Below, in pieces: positions 32,929 to 46,024 of a stretch of DNA of 64,000 nucleotides. How positions within the stretch are numbered: position 1 is the stretch's first letter; each line of letters opens with the position of its first letter. The notes beneath the pieces were generated by a model. It was not told the DNA's origin and made no database searches. It saw nothing but the letters and a program-made list of their open reading frames with translations. Source of the DNA: Cristatella mucedo (Eukaryota > Bryozoa > Phylactolaemata > Cristatellidae); NCBI GenBank assembly GCA_009760855.2, contig WPIO01000071.1:291501-355500 (forward strand), written 5' to 3'. A program made the position numbers and the translations under genes.

Positions 32929-35231
32929 GAACAGCTTAGACAGTGCATCAGAAAGATTAGGCTACAAGTGATAGCAGCCTAGCTGAAGGGAAATCGACGG
33001 TTGGCAGCCGTGGATCTAACATTGGTTACGATTGACTCGATGACTTCCGTGTGCGTCTGCACGCCGCTTTGTATCGCAGGTGGTTGCTAGTAGTGGCGCA
33101 GTCAGAGCTTGCGGCGGTGGTGCGGTTACGTGATCGCAATTCTACGTGAACTGACGTCTAGCTAGATGACCCATGCATGCGTCGCTTTGGGCCAGAACAC
33201 ACATCCTTTGCATGTCTGGATTACTCCAGAATATATTTATAAATGATGCGCATCCAGCCAGCGGCTTCAAGCGTCTGAAGCGTGCTGCACAATTTGGCAG
33301 CAAATTCGTTTGGTCGGCCACCTGCAGAGTGGCTGCAACATGGTAACATGCAACATGGCAACATGCAACATGGCACATCGGCTACCCGAGCTTCATTCGC
33401 GTTCGGTCTTGGACCGAGCAATGAATCCACTTTCAGATCATCGCTCTAGAGAACAGGTAGCTTCAGTGGCGGGTCCCAATCAACCTACTTGACCTAATTA
33501 TTATCCTAATTGCCTATAATATAATTATTAACTATAATTATAATAAAATTATTATTCTAATTGCGCAGCTATCACGCACCATTAGCTCCGTCATGCACTC
33601 TGTCGGTAAGGCTTCTCTGTGTCGCACTGACTTTATCCCTCACGTTGATTGGCCCGCTGAAAGTCCGTATGCAATAAGGGTCCGGAACTCGCAGCCGTTT
33701 TCTCAAAGTACTTGCCATCAATGTGCACTATGAAAGTCACAAGTCGGCCCAGCGTCCCTTACACCGCAGAAAACGTCTCTTTTTAATTGCATACGTCAAT
33801 ACATGCTTAAATATCTGTGTGCGCATGAAGCACGTGGTCTACATCTGGTACAGCTAATCAGTTTGTATTAGCCATTAGGTAAAGTTTAGCAACCTTTTTG
33901 AGCTTTTTAACTAGCTTGCACAGATTTGTTCCAGCTTTATCTTACGCTGTCAAACAAATCGCAGTCAATTTCATCGATGCTCAATAGTTGAACCCATGCT
34001 ACTACGAACATGTCTGTTGTATATAGTTTACGTCTGAACCTATTTTTTATACCATGGAGATTACGTGTGATTCCACAAATGTCAGCGATACTATTTAATT
34101 GAGAGGAATTAAGAATATTCGTGGAGCAAAAGTTTTAAAGCTACGGACATCTTGCATAAGACAACGTCATCGCCTGACCGAGCAACTTACTTGTAGTGTG
34201 ATATCCTATTGATGCAATAGGACTCGTGAGCTCACCGGAACTGTACGTCTCGTCCAAAGAGCTAGCATTTGGTGAATCTGTGCAGTCAATAAATATCTGC
34301 TAAAGCGGTTGCAATCACTTGTAATGCACCTTCGAAGAAGTAAGTCACTCAACAAGCCCACCATGTACGCGCTAATTTTGCATCTAGAAAGCGTCTATTA
34401 TCTCACTCAATCGCGCTCAGAAAAGTTGACAGAAAATTGATGTTCATCACTAAAATCAGCATCTGCACACCCATTGGCTGTATCAGCAGCCAGCCGCTAC
34501 TAGTATATTCAGGCCGCTCAAGAACGTCGCGGTTAAGCGCCACGCATTCTTGAAGGCACCAGCAAGCATATCGATAATGCAACAACGAGCCAAGTTTCCG
34601 GTAAGGCGGCGACTTTTCATCTACGACAGACTGGATATGGAAGCAACCAGTCACACTCGAGATGCCTTTCTCTCATTGCACTCCAATTTTTGAATCAAGG
34701 CCGTTTTTTCTTTCAAATCAAACTTGATAATAGTCGACGGACAAGGAGTGACCTTCGAATTGTCTGCATCCGGCAAACGGGCGGGAATGCCGAATGGCTA
34801 CACGGGAATGCAAAGAATTCCACAGAGACCCCTGGGCAAAATTCCACCGAGATTGGTTAATATGCTTGCTAAAACGCAAAGTGAACAATATTTACGAAGC
34901 ACATATCAATTTCTGATGCAAAAAATAGCAGGCAGGAATATCGTAAGTTGTATTGATGGCTACATAATGGATGTAGATTCCAAGCTCTCTAATAGTTTCC
35001 AAAATGACGACGTGCCAGATGTCGCTGCATGCTCAAAATTAATCACAAGACAAAGCTCTCAAAGTGGTGCGAAGCATTAGAGGGGGATAGCTAAGAAAAC
35101 GCTGAGATGATTGGTACAATAATGAATAAGTTTAAGGGTACTTCTCTAAAAACGAAAAACTTATAAATAAGACCTGAATTTTGAAATATTAGCATAAAAA
35201 AGAAAGACGATTTGAAAATAATTTCAGGAAG
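32929..35231. other. Unassigned
   Basis: A short direct repeat (acatgcaacatggca) lies at 33337-33377. A 118-codon frame at 34724-35080 (+) and an 83-codon frame at 34403-34654 (-) are not recognised. The former has KRAGMPNGYTG, loosely like KRSSQNGFIG of the minus-strand receptor exons, but without the cysteines. Confidence 0.25.
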
Positions 35232-35330
35232 TAGTAATAGTAATAATACATTTGTCATAGCGCCCTCAAGAAACTTAATCTCTTTTTAGGCAATTTAAAT
35301 CTGCTGCAAAGGAAGCATAATCGAATGATT
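35232..35330 (-). mobile_element. L2-A 3' tail
   Basis: The agcgccctcaagaaacttaa phrase, tgctgcaaagg and an AAT run mark the last ~95 bases of L2-A, minus orientation. Confidence 0.7.
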
Positions 35331-35979
35331 TGCGGACTGTGTTTAACCAAAAAAAATTGGAAGCAATACTAAAAACAATAAAACTTTTACCAGTCTTGGC
35401 GTCATGTAAGAATCGTGTCCTAACTTTGTCGTGTAAGAATCGTGTCCTAACTTTTTGAACCTTGGCAAATTGAGATGCATGCAACTTATTTTATTTGATC
35501 CGTCAAGTATCGACCGAGCCATAGAATTTAAAAAAAACATGAAGCAAATCGGTAAATGAAGCTGTCTAAAAAACACAAGCATGCATCTTAACATGCACCT
35601 CAACATGCTTAAAAAAAGTTCAACGTCACACCAAAGTTCAGCTGGGACACAAATAGTGTATGATGAAGACACCAAAATACAAATTGTGTTTGTAGGTAAT
35701 TTGTCTTTGTTTTACCATTAGTTTAAACTTTTCAAAATCATTTTTGCTGCTTTCCTTTACGAGGACATCTTCCAAACACCAAATCTCTCCGTATTGCGAT
35801 AAAAAATTTTGAAAAAATTGATATGCACCGCAAATAGCATTTTCAGAATGAATGCTAGAAATATACCCGCATCAGGATTTTTATCTTTTACTTCGAACTG
35901 GCTTATGCCACTGCCAATATAAAAACTCTCAGTGACCTAATCGGATGTCGCTTCAGGGACGGGTTTGTCAAGTGTTTGG
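35331..35979. other. Unassigned AT-rich DNA
   Basis: It contains a 24-base direct duplication around 35402-35452 (gtaagaatcgtgtcctaact repeated). No gene is seen. Confidence 0.35.
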
Positions 35980-35980
35980 T

Positions 35981-36040
<60 letters not shown>
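35980..36040. repeat. (CAG)n triplet repeat
   Basis: About 19 CAG units without interruption. Flanking frames are short. No coding exon is supported around it. Confidence 0.97.
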
Positions 36041-36042
<2 letters not shown>

Positions 36043-36117
36043 GGTTGGTTGATTAGTGATTTAGAGGTGTTTTGAGGCTAACGATGCCACGAAAGCGTGA
36101 ATGGAAGCTGAAAAAAG

Positions 36118-36236
36118 CTTCTTGAACGAAGCGACGCTACCAGGCGACGCTACGAAGCGACGCTACGAAGCGACGCTACGAAGCGACGCTACGAAGCGAC
36201 GCTACGAAGCGACGCTACGAAGCGACGCTACGACGA
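36118..36236. repeat. 13-bp minisatellite (gaagcgacgctac)n
   Basis: About eight near-perfect 13-base units beginning after cttcttgaac. Confidence 0.95.
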
Positions 36237-36264
36237 GGCATCCAAGAATGAGCTTTCAGCTCAG

Positions 36265-36425
36265 TCATGCATAACATTCTTAGCAATCTAATTCTTAGTA
36301 ATCTAATTTTAATTCGAATTCTTAGTAATCCAATTCTAATTATAATCCTTAGTAATCTAATTCTAATTCTAGTTCTTAGTAATCTAATTCTTAGTCATGC
36401 ACAATATAAAGTAGTCTAATTCTCG
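36265..36425. repeat. aattcttagtaatcta degenerate tandem repeat
   Basis: About eight irregular copies of attcttagtaatctaatt-like units, AT-rich. Confidence 0.8.
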
Positions 36426-37304
36426 GGACACTAGTGGCATTGCAGCTGGGTCTTCAAGTTTGTGACTGCATAGTATATAGTTGGTTACCTTTTATTGCAA
36501 CGTTTGCAGTTGGGCGTGAATGGTCAAGTGCAAACGAAGCTGGACTACAAATAGAGAGTGCTGACAGGCTAACGGGCCTGCCTGAGTCGGCTCTTTTCAA
36601 TTTGTGCGTCGGGAGAAACCTACCAGTGCCTCTTTAAGACATATCTGGCATTTTAGACTGGTGAAAATAATTATGTCTGTATAATTGCTGCCCATTCAGC
36701 TAAAATGAAAAAATAACGCATTATTAATCTATTAAATTGAACTACGGCGCATTAAAGAATGGCTAATCTTAAATTGAGTCCGGCTTTGATTTAGTTGTCG
36801 CACTTGACAGAAGCTTGACAGATTGGTGCCAGCGTTCCTTTGCCGTCTGCCCTTAGCCGAGTGGTCAGGTCACCTTGACGTGGTGAGGTTACGCGAATGC
36901 AATGTTATGAGTACTGAAATAATTTTGTGCAATGGCGCTATATATATAGATCAAGAGGATCTAGATTCCTGAAATTCTCTTCATTCAAGACTCACAGCCA
37001 GTGCCCTCGTCGGGGCTAATGATAGGGTCAAAACTCAGCAGCTAGTCACGTGTGTCATGCGCCGCGTAGCTGCCCAATCGGACGTATTCTGTACGAGTTT
37101 CCCTGCTCTATGCGATGCATCGACCTTCTGACTCAGAGTCTTTTTTCTGGATTACATGTCTCATCAGCCGCATACCCTATCCTACACACTCGACCTCATT
37201 GCTTGTCAAGCAGAAACTCGCATCAAGGATTACCTGACGGCTTCTTCCTATCGGTATTCTTATTCTGCCGATGTATACACACATATATATATATATATAT
37301 ATGT
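36426..37304. other. Unassigned, with a worn tRNA-like head
   Basis: At 36846-36900 the sequence cttagccgagtggtcaggtc resembles a tRNA box A, but box B is poor, so it is probably SINE debris. A (TA)n block lies at 37283-37302. No gene is supported. Confidence 0.3.
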
Positions 37305-39605
37305 AATATATCTCCGTCAGTAACTCCACAAAGTCATAAAGACCATGTGGGTGTTACGCAGGAGAGTTTTGTATAGCACACTCACAGCCTAAGCGGCTTT
37401 CGGTACGCATTCGTTAGCCAACAGACTTGGTCTCACCCAACAAAGAGAAAGTGGGAAGCATAGCAGAGTCAGGAGAGCAGTTGAGGTAGTGAGTAGCATA
37501 GAAGTAGCAGTTCAGGACCGCTGAAAAAGATGTGCCATAGTCGGCAGTTGGAGAGTAGATGTCGTTGCGTAAGAATTGTGGAAGCGAGTTCCACAGTCTA
37601 GAACCTAGAGAGCTAAAGCTTCTGTCGCCAACTGTCTTTAAGCGGAGGAACAGGACAGCTAATTTATTGTTCACACAGGACCTGAGGGCACGAACAGGCT
37701 GAAACTGATGTAGCAGTTCAGCTAGGTATGAAGGAGCCAAGCCGTGGCGGGCCTTGTGGGTCAGCGTAAGAACTTTGCTCCGTATCCTTTGCTCAACCGG
37801 CAACCACCCTAGCTCTTCCAGCAAAGGTGACACGTGCTCAAACCACTGGGACTTGAAGACCAGCCTTGCAGCCATATTCATAGTTCGCTGTAGTGGCATA
37901 ATAGCTGTCTTTGGTAGCCCAGCCAAAAGGGAATTACAATAATCAAGCCGAGACAGAACTAAAGAGCTAGTTAAATTTTTTACAAGTCACTGCGGGAAAC
38001 AGCGTCTACTCTTGGATAGGAATCGGATGTGATGGCTAGCTGTAGAGGCAGTCTTCTGAATGAAGCTTTTGAAATTGAGGCAGCTGTCGAACACGACATC
38101 ATATATTACGAGCACGTGGTGAAGGTCGCACAATAGCATCACCTATTAGAATATCAAAGCCTTTTAATCCAGCCACACGCTTAAGGTGTCCTATGAGAAG
38201 AAGTTCGGTTTTATCGTCATTTAATTTCAGGAAGTTTTCCGACATCCAGGATCGAATATCGGCAAGGCAAGCATTCAGTTTCTCAGTTGCTGCAGCAGAT
38301 TCCGACGGTTTAAATGACAAATACAACTGAGTATCGTCAGCATAGAAGTGATATCCTATTCCATGGGCCTTAATCACTTTTCCCAGAGGTTGAGCATAAA
38401 TGGAGAACAGCAAGGGACCGAGTACAGACCCTTGAGGGACTCCACAGGTGACCCTTCTAATGTCTGAGACCTGACCCCCACACGACACGGATTGAACACG
38501 ATCAGACAAGTATGATTTAAATCACGCCAGTGCTTCGTCTGCCAGACCGATCGTTGTTCTCAGTCGTTCAAGCAGAACTTTGTGATCAATGGTGTCGAAG
38601 GCAGCAGACAGATCTAGCAGAGCTAGGGCAGTGACATTCCCGTCGTCGTTGCCACGTAGAATGTCATTGTTAACACGGAGGAGAGAGGTTTCGGTAGAGT
38701 GCTGCCTCTTGAAACCTGACTGAAATGTTTCTGACATTCCATTATTTTCAATATGTTCAACTAGCTGCTTAGCAACAATTTTTTCAAGAATCTTTGATAA
38801 GAATGGAAGAAGGGAAACTGGACGATAGTTTGCTAGGACCTCTGTGTCTAATCCAGGCTTTTTAAGAATGGGTCTAACGATTGCCGATTTGAAGGACTTG
38901 GGGACGACCCCTTTTCCCAAAAAAGCATTACAAATCTTGGTTATGGCAGGGCTAAGTTGGTCTGCAAGTGAAGACCACAGAGATGAAGGTATAGGGTCTT
39001 CAGGAGACGAGCTCTTTTTGCTAGACCTTATTAAGGCAGCCACATCACAGGCAGAAACATCAGAGAACCTTTTAAGAAAGGTCACAGGTTGAGGAACGGC
39101 GATTGCTTTGGTCGGAGGGGGCTTAATCTATGCACGAATGTGCACAATTTTTTCAGTAAAGAAGGCTGAAAACTTTTCGGCTGAGCCCTTAATATCTGGG
39201 GAGTCAGACATGACAGCATTGGCCAGTAAATGGTTTACTGTCTTATAAATCTGTTTAGTGTCCGACTGGCAGGAATTCAGTTTTCTAATGAAAAAACAAG
39301 CCCTGGATCTTTTAAGCTTTCGTGTGTAAACTCGAAGGAAATCTTTAAAATTGGCTAGGTCTTCCTCAGACACCGATTTCTTGAAACGACATTCCAGCCT
39401 GCGCTTAACACGGCGCATCCCAAGGAGTTTTTTGTAAATTGAAAGTAATCTCGACGACTTTGAACACGGATAGAGCGAATGGGAGCATGCTTGTCAAGAG
39501 CACTCCCGAGTGTCATGTTCATCGCATCTGTGAGGGTATCCATGCTGGAGTTCTGGAGTTCTAGGCGTTTGGCACAAAAGATCACCAAAGACTTGATCAC
39601 CTACA
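37305..39605 (-). pseudogene. L2-B retrotransposon, decayed, 5'-truncated
   Basis: Minus-strand frames in order: 39355-39600 (ALDKHAPIRSIRVQSRR), 39128-39418, 38522-39085 (NYRPVSLLPFLSKILEK, LLDLSAAFDTIDH), 38099-38509 ([21 protein letters not shown]) and 37414-37926 (ELGWLPVEQRIRSK, VGDRSFSSLGSRLWNSLP). These are reverse transcriptase and C-terminal parts of an L2-like element distinct from L2-A. Frameshifts separate them. The 3' UTR ends at 37305. The 5' end stops at an (AT)n block, so the endonuclease is missing. Confidence 0.88.
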
Positions 39606-39609
39606 AAGT

Positions 39610-39611
<2 letters not shown>

Positions 39612-39661
<50 letters not shown>
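39612..39661. repeat. (TA)n microsatellite
   Basis: About 25 TA units at the truncated 5' end of L2-B. Confidence 0.97.
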
Positions 39662-39664
<3 letters not shown>

Positions 39665-39847
39665 TTTGAAATCTGTTTGTGATACAGGCCTTCTTGATCT
39701 GCATTCAGACTCGACCGGCATCCTCCAATGAGTTCGCATCAGTTGATGGCCATGTTCGCTTGTTGGATCTACTCTGAACCCTGAAATAATACTTCTCGTT
39801 TTTAATCCTCGGAGCTATAGCAAGTGTGCTTACCTGTGGACGATATG

Positions 39848-41173
39848 TTAATAATAATAATAATAATTCACTTGATAAAGCGCCCTCAGAGAACTTAATC
39901 TCTCTCTAGGCGCTTTGCAATTGCTGTAAAGTGAAATGCAATTGAATGGTAAGTAAAATCATGCTTGAAAAAAACGAAATGAATAATATGGTTAGGGGTG
40001 ACATGCACAGGGTCAGCATGCAAATGTGGTCAGTGGCAGCATGCACTGTGTCAGCACACATAAGCACATGAAGGCCGAATCACAGGGACCCACTAAATGC
40101 TGTGCTAAATAGGTGTGTTTTTAAGTTCTTTTTAAATGTGGTCAGGTCAGGGGATGTTCTGTCGCAGGTTGGGAGGGAGTTCCAGGCTTTGGGAGCATAT
40201 GAACTAAATGCATGGTCTCCAAAGGATTTAAGGTTTGTATGAGGTATTTCTAGACTGCTGGATTCCAAAACGCAGGTGGTACGATGCTTAGCCTGATGGG
40301 GTAGTATATCTGACAGATAGGCTGGAGCCGTAGAATGAAGGGACCTAAAAGTGACCGACAAAACCTTGAAGTCAATCCGTTGCTTGACTGGTAGCCAGTG
40401 CAGGTCGGCGAGAAGTGGAGTAATGTGGCAACTGCGACGCTCACGACAGACAAGCCTATCTGCAGAGTTTTGCACCAGCTGCAATCGCCTGATCGCATAT
40501 GCTGGTAGGCCAGTAAGCAGTGAGTTGCAGAAGTCGAGACGAGATGTCATGAATGCATGGACCAACTTGGACGTGGTATTTTTATCCAAACAGGCCCGAA
40601 TTTTAGCAATGTTATGAAGCTGAAAATAGGCGGATTTGACTGGAGCTGACGTGGTCGTCTAACGAGAGGTCGCTTTGGAATATGACACCTAGATTTCGAG
40701 CTGATTCAACTGGAGATATGCTGGCAGAGCCAATTTTGAGCCTCAGCCTTTCCAATTTCTGAATCACACTGGGTCTGCCCATAACTAGTAAGTTGTTTTA
40801 TCATCGTTTAGTTTTAGAAAATTTGCTGCCATCCATGTGCGGATGTCGTCAATACATGCAGCAAGTGAGTTGAGAGAGTTCAAGGTGCTCGAAGGCTGGG
40901 AGGGATCAAAGCAAAGGTACAACTGAGTGTCATCCGCATAGAAGTGAAAGCCTAGATTGTGCTTGACAATCACATCAGCAAGAGGCAGAGTATAAACGGT
41001 GAAAAGGACCGGACCTAGCACAGAGCCCTGAGGTACTCCATATTTCAGAGGTACTTCAGATGATCTTTGTCCATTCGCTTCAATACTCTGGAGTCTCCCA
41101 CTGAGATAGGACCTGAACCACTGCAGAGCAGTGCCAGTGATGCCCAGACGAGATGAGAGACGCTCTAGAAGAT
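39848..41173 (-). mobile_element. L2-A, 5'-truncated copy
   Basis: It contains the 3' tail, the 3' UTR and the C-terminal half of the ORF, broken into frames 40080-40589 and 40785-41186 by a small deletion near 40795 and another near 40645. It is very similar to the 26919-30507 copy at base level, so fairly recent. Truncation falls in the reverse transcriptase just upstream of GTALQWFRSYLSG. Confidence 0.92.
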
Positions 41174-41369
41174 GCATGCTATTCACCAGGATTCTAGTAT
41201 TAAGGCATTTTTTTCTAGGAAATGTTTGAAACCGTGGAGTTTATTTGTGCAATTTATTTTCATCTTAGTCTTATTTCACCGACAAATGTCAAATTCTGCA
41301 CATTTTTCAATGGATGCTTGAAACCACGCTACACGCACACACGTACGCAGGATTTGATGAAAATCTTCA

Positions 41370-41946
41370 AAATGCTTGCCTATTTATAATTATAATTATA
41401 ATTATAATTATTCAAAATGCTTGCCTATTTATAATTATAATTATAATTATAATTATTCAAAATGCCTGCCTATTTATAATTATAATTATAATTATAGTTA
41501 TTCAAAATGCTTGCCTATTTATAATTATAATTATAATTATAATTATTCAAAATGCTTGCCTATTTATAATTATAATTATAATTATTCAAAATGCTTGCCT
41601 ATTTATAATTATAATTATAATTATAATTATTCAAAATGCTTGCCTATTTATAATTATGATTATAATTATTCAAAATGCCTGCCTATTTATAATTATAATT
41701 TTAATTATAATTATTCAAAATGCTTGCCTATTTATAATTATAATTATAATTATAATTATTCAAAATGCTTGCCTATTTATAATTATAATTATTCAAAATG
41801 CCTGCCTATTTATAATTATAATTATAATTATAATTATTCAAAATGCTTGCCTATTTATAATTATAATTATAATTATAATTATTCAAAATGCTTGCCTATT
41901 TATAATTATAATTATAATTATAATTATTCAAAGTGCCTGCCTATTT
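41370..41946. repeat. Compound minisatellite: fixed 19-mer plus (TATAAT)n
   Basis: About 13 units, each made of attcaaaatgcttgcctat followed by a variable number (about 2-5) of ttataa hexamers. Minor variants are cctgcc for cttgcc. Open frames reading QNACLFIIII are by-products. Confidence 0.97.
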
Positions 41947-42004
41947 TCTGACTTACAGAAGTTTTTCCCGTAGACCCCGACAGAGTCAACTCCGTCAACT
42001 CAAC

Positions 42005-42382
42005 TCCGAGTACATGCTCCCAAAGCCTGGAACTCCCTCCCGACATGTGTCAGAACATCCCCTGACCTGAACACATTTTAAAGGAACCTAAAAACACGCC
42101 TATTTAGGACAGCATTTAGTGTGTCCCTGTGATTCGTCCTTCACGTGCTTATGCGCGCTGACACTGTGCATGCTGCAAATAACCACATTTGCATGCTGAC
42201 CCTGTGCATGTCACCCCTGTGCATGTCATCCCTAACCATGTCATTCATTTTGTTTGTTTTCAAGCATGATTTTACTCACCATTCAAATGCATTTCCCTTT
42301 GCAGCAAATGTAGAGCGCCTAGAAAGAGATTAAGTTCTCTGAGGGCGCTTTATCAAGTACATTATTATTATTATTATTATTA
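42005..42382 (+). mobile_element. L2-A 3' fragment
   Basis: It starts in the last ORF codons (catgctcccaaagcctggaa), runs through the 3' UTR and ends with gagattaagttctctgaggg and an (ATT)n tail. A 17-base local duplication (cctgtgcatgtca) is present. Confidence 0.92.
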
Positions 42383-44106
42383 ACTCAAGGATACCCCTTA
42401 CGTTTAAGTGCCTATACAGATACTGATATACAGTAAGGTGATACATGCGTTATTATAAGCCTTAGAATAACTTTAATGTTAAAAAAGTAGAAGGAACTTA
42501 CAATTTGTCTTTGCAAAAGGCTGAATTTACTTTACGATGCTCATTTTCTCCGTCCTAACTAGATGTCACTTTAGGGACCACATTTTCAAGAACTAGGCCG
42601 CATTTGGGTTTTTTGATCAAATTAGAGATTTGGTTTTGAAAGCAAAGTACACAGGAAGGAGAGTCGGTGGTATCAAAAATAAAGACAGTTTATTGTGCAC
42701 AACTTTGAATGATACAAGATGGAGGTTATGCTTAGTCATGCATGCGATTAAAGAATGTGATTCAGTATCTCTACTTTGATACATAAACGAGTCTTCAATT
42801 GAACAAATGTATATGCCAAACAGTTAGGTCTTATTGCAAGTTTAGAAAGGGAATAGATTTATTTAAGTGCAGTGTAGTCGCGGACCTAATCAAATTAGGT
42901 GAAATCGCGGACCTAATCAAATTGAGAAACATGTTTCGTATCTTCTTGGCTGTGCAAGCCACTGTGTCATCAGTACTCGTGGAAACAAGTTTAGGCTTTT
43001 TAGTTTTACAACCAAAAAAGATGAACGAACCTGCATAAACCTCTGAAATTAGGCTAGTAAAAATTGCCGAAAGCAGGGGAGAAAGTGAAGTGAGTGCACC
43101 CTTAACTTTGTGGTAACGATTGAAAAAACTCAAATAGGTATATGCGTACCCTTGCAGTTTTATGCTGATACTTGTGGTTCATTCAGACGATGCATCAGGG
43201 GTACGATTGAGTGACAGTATTTGCGGCTGTAATGAACTCTTGATTATGGAGATGTATTTTAAGTATGCAGATATTTGAGCACTAGGTAAAACCTGTTAAC
43301 CCTAGTTCTTACTGCAGCTTTGGCACAAAAGCACACTTGCTACAACGTGGCATTTGTAAATCTTTCTACTGTCATTTAAGTATGTCTCCTAGCATGGAAA
43401 ATTTGTGAAACGTACCCCTGTGATTGTTGCATATCGAAGTCGGCAATCTATATCTTCAGCTTAATATAGTAATAAGTATAATTACTACATTACAGTTATT
43501 TATTATATATTATATAGTTTATTTATAAATTACTTAGCATGGTAATAAGGAAGAGTTGCTTCAGGAGGTATTCAGCTTGCTTACGGACCATAGTTTATTT
43601 ATCAACCCAGTGGTTGGCGATTAAGCAGGTGACTGCGTGGCCTGGCACCGACGATGTAGCTGCCATACGTCACATCGTCAGCCTGAGCTTTAGTTGGCTC
43701 TCTATGAAGCATCAAATCAACGTCAATGTCCGCTCTCTAAAAGTCGCTTCATTCGCTTGACCGCTCGTCCTACACTATGGATTGTCCTCGAATGAAATCT
43801 CACACGACCCGACTTCACTTTGGCTTTGCTTTTGCCTCGCCTCGCGTTGCACTCGAAAACTCAAAGATTTACACAATCGGAATACTAGTTCCTGCCCAAA
43901 TATGTCGAGAACTTGCTACCTGCTTTAAGAGCTCAATTTGTATTGCAAGATGACCTATTGCAAGATGACCTATTGCAATTTTTTCCGTTATTACTTACGG
44001 GAAAACTAAATATATCGCACGTTATACAACTTCTCAACATGAATAGCATACAGCTCGGAAAATTCATTATACATTTGTAAATAGCCAAAAATCGTTAACG
44101 TTAAAA
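42383..44106. other. Unassigned AT-rich DNA
   Basis: Frames at 42799-43038 (+), 42831-43133 (-) and 43539-43760 (+) have no recognisable features. A small direct repeat (cggacctaatcaaatt) is at 42882-42921. Confidence 0.3.
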
Positions 44107-44392
44107 AATCAAAATAATAATAATAATGATAATAATAAATGCATGTGATATTGCGCACTCATAGAAATATAACTCTTTCTAGGCACTTTGCATTTTCTAA
44201 AAAGAAAGCAAGATCAAATGGTTAGTGGAAGCATGCTCAATAAACAACAAGAATAACATGGTTAGGGGTGACATGCACAGAATCAGAACGCAAGTTTTGT
44301 AGTGGCAGAATGCACAGTGTCAACACACATAAGTGCATAAAGGACGAATCACAGGGATCCACTAAATGCTGTAATAAATATAAGCGTTTGTA
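44107..44392 (-). mobile_element. L2-A 3' fragment, decayed
   Basis: The AAT tail, tattgcgcactcatagaaat, ggttaggggtgacatgcaca and cacagggatccactaaatgc phrases occur in minus orientation. Confidence 0.8.
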
Positions 44393-44927
44393 GTAGCGTC
44401 AATGAACAAAATACCTGTAGCGCCGCCGTATCTCGCTGAAGAAGTAGGACTCAAGTAATAAATAGAGCTATATGTGTTGCCTGTAGAGCTGGCATTTGTC
44501 GAATCTGAATAATAAGCTAATTGAATGAGATACCTGATAGCTTAAGGGGCTGCAATCACTTTACAGCAATAAATCTAATTGATCAAATCAATCAATTAAC
44601 GATAATTACCGATCACTCCATTAGTCAGCCAATCGATAACAATAAATTATAGATATATTTCATTAATAATAATCCACAATTCTACATATTAACCCACGAT
44701 ACTGGATTCGCCATTTCTATCAAGCATGATCATAATTGTTTACCTGAAGCAATACAAATAGACCAGTATACGAGCTCAACCAGCAAATCACTGAGTTGCT
44801 GAAGAGAACGCCAGGAAATAGCCCGTCGTCCTTAATTAAATCAACCATACGAAGAATGAGTTAGAAGAATATTGTGTGCTCTGTTTTAATGGCAAATTAG
44901 TTAGAGGCGAATAATCATACAACTAAT
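44393..44927. other. Unassigned AT-rich DNA
   Basis: No feature is supported. Confidence 0.35.
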
Positions 44928-45100
44928 AATAGTAATAATACATTATTGTAGCACCCTTAGAGGAATTACTGCCTTTTAGGCAATTTAGAGTTGCTGTGAT
45001 GAAAGCATGATGCAATGATGAGCGTTAACGTTCGCAATGTCATCAATCAGAATATGTTAGATGTGACAGGCACAGGGTCAACATGTAGAAAATAACGCGT
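44928..45100 (-). mobile_element. L2-A 3' UTR, strongly decayed
   Basis: It holds an AAT run, agcacccttagaggaatta and acaggcacagggtcaacatg. The L2-A 3' UTR is recognisable despite many changes. Confidence 0.6.
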
Positions 45101-45779
45101 TGTATTCGTGGTTATTGAAGCCTAAACCAATAAGCAGTTAGTCGATGCAAAACAATTTCATCGAGAAGTAGTGGAATTAATAGACAAGTTACTACTTAAG
45201 CAAAACTACCAGCGTCGGTAGATTCATCAAGTAATATTTTTTAGGAGTTAGTGACCTAAAATGCTTGACAAAACTACTACAGCTTGTTATAATGTGTGCT
45301 CAAGAAACGATTGAATATTGATCAGAGTAGCAAGATTGAAGGATTTGACTTTTTCTGGAGGTAAAGCTTGATTTAGGCATGCAAACATCGAGAATTTCCC
45401 TGAGCAGTTCAAAAAGAAATTACCATGCAGATTCATAGCAGAAAATATGCATACCTATAATGGATAACGGATTGACTTTAAGGCGTTATCTTAATCGTCT
45501 TAATTTAAAAAAATAAACCAGGGCCTGCCAACTGGTCATCCAATGGTAGTAAATAGTTGGATTCCAAGGTCTTTCTGTTGAGGTTTCCCTTAGTGGTGCC
45601 TCATGCGGTATTTTATTTATACATACATATCCATATTGTATCATGTTGTATCGTCAACAAAGAACTGTAGGCGGAAGCTTTAACTATCTCCGTTTAGGTA
45701 TCCTTGGATTTCACACTTTCTCTATGCATTAATAGCTACAAGTCTAGATGTTTGCCAGAGATTTTGTGCTTGGTGAGAA
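45101..45779. other. Unassigned AT-rich DNA
   Basis: Nothing identifiable. Confidence 0.35.
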
Positions 45780-45785
45780 AAAGAG

Positions 45786-45851
45786 AGCAAGAGAGAGAGA
45801 GAGAGAGGGAGAGAGAGAGAGAGAGAGGAAGACAGGAAGAAAGAGAAAGAG

Positions 45852-45890
<39 letters not shown>

Positions 45891-45951
45891 GAGGGAGAGA
45901 GAGAGAGAGAGAGAGATAGGGAGACAGGAAGAAAGAGAAAAAGAGAGATAG

Positions 45952-46021
<70 letters not shown>
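45786..46021. repeat. (GA)n with (GATA)n blocks
   Basis: GA tracts alternate with GATA blocks. A segment of about 70 bases (gacaggaagaaagagaaa...) is itself duplicated at 45831 and 45924. Confidence 0.97.

Positions 46022-46024
<3 letters not shown>

Noticed and set aside
34403-35080. Frames that loosely recall the NGF/NGY segment of the receptor modules.
   Set aside because: The cysteine register is absent and no phase 1 splice borders frame them.
36840-36905. tRNA-like sequence considered as a tRNA gene.
   Set aside because: No acceptor stem pairing and a poor box B; more likely SINE debris.
41370-41946. Regular array considered as a CRISPR-like structure.
   Set aside because: The variable parts are TTATAA repeats, not unique spacers.
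41314-41973. 219- and 191-codon frames across the AT minisatellite.
   Set aside because: They are translations of the tandem unit with no start context, no splice site and no homologue.
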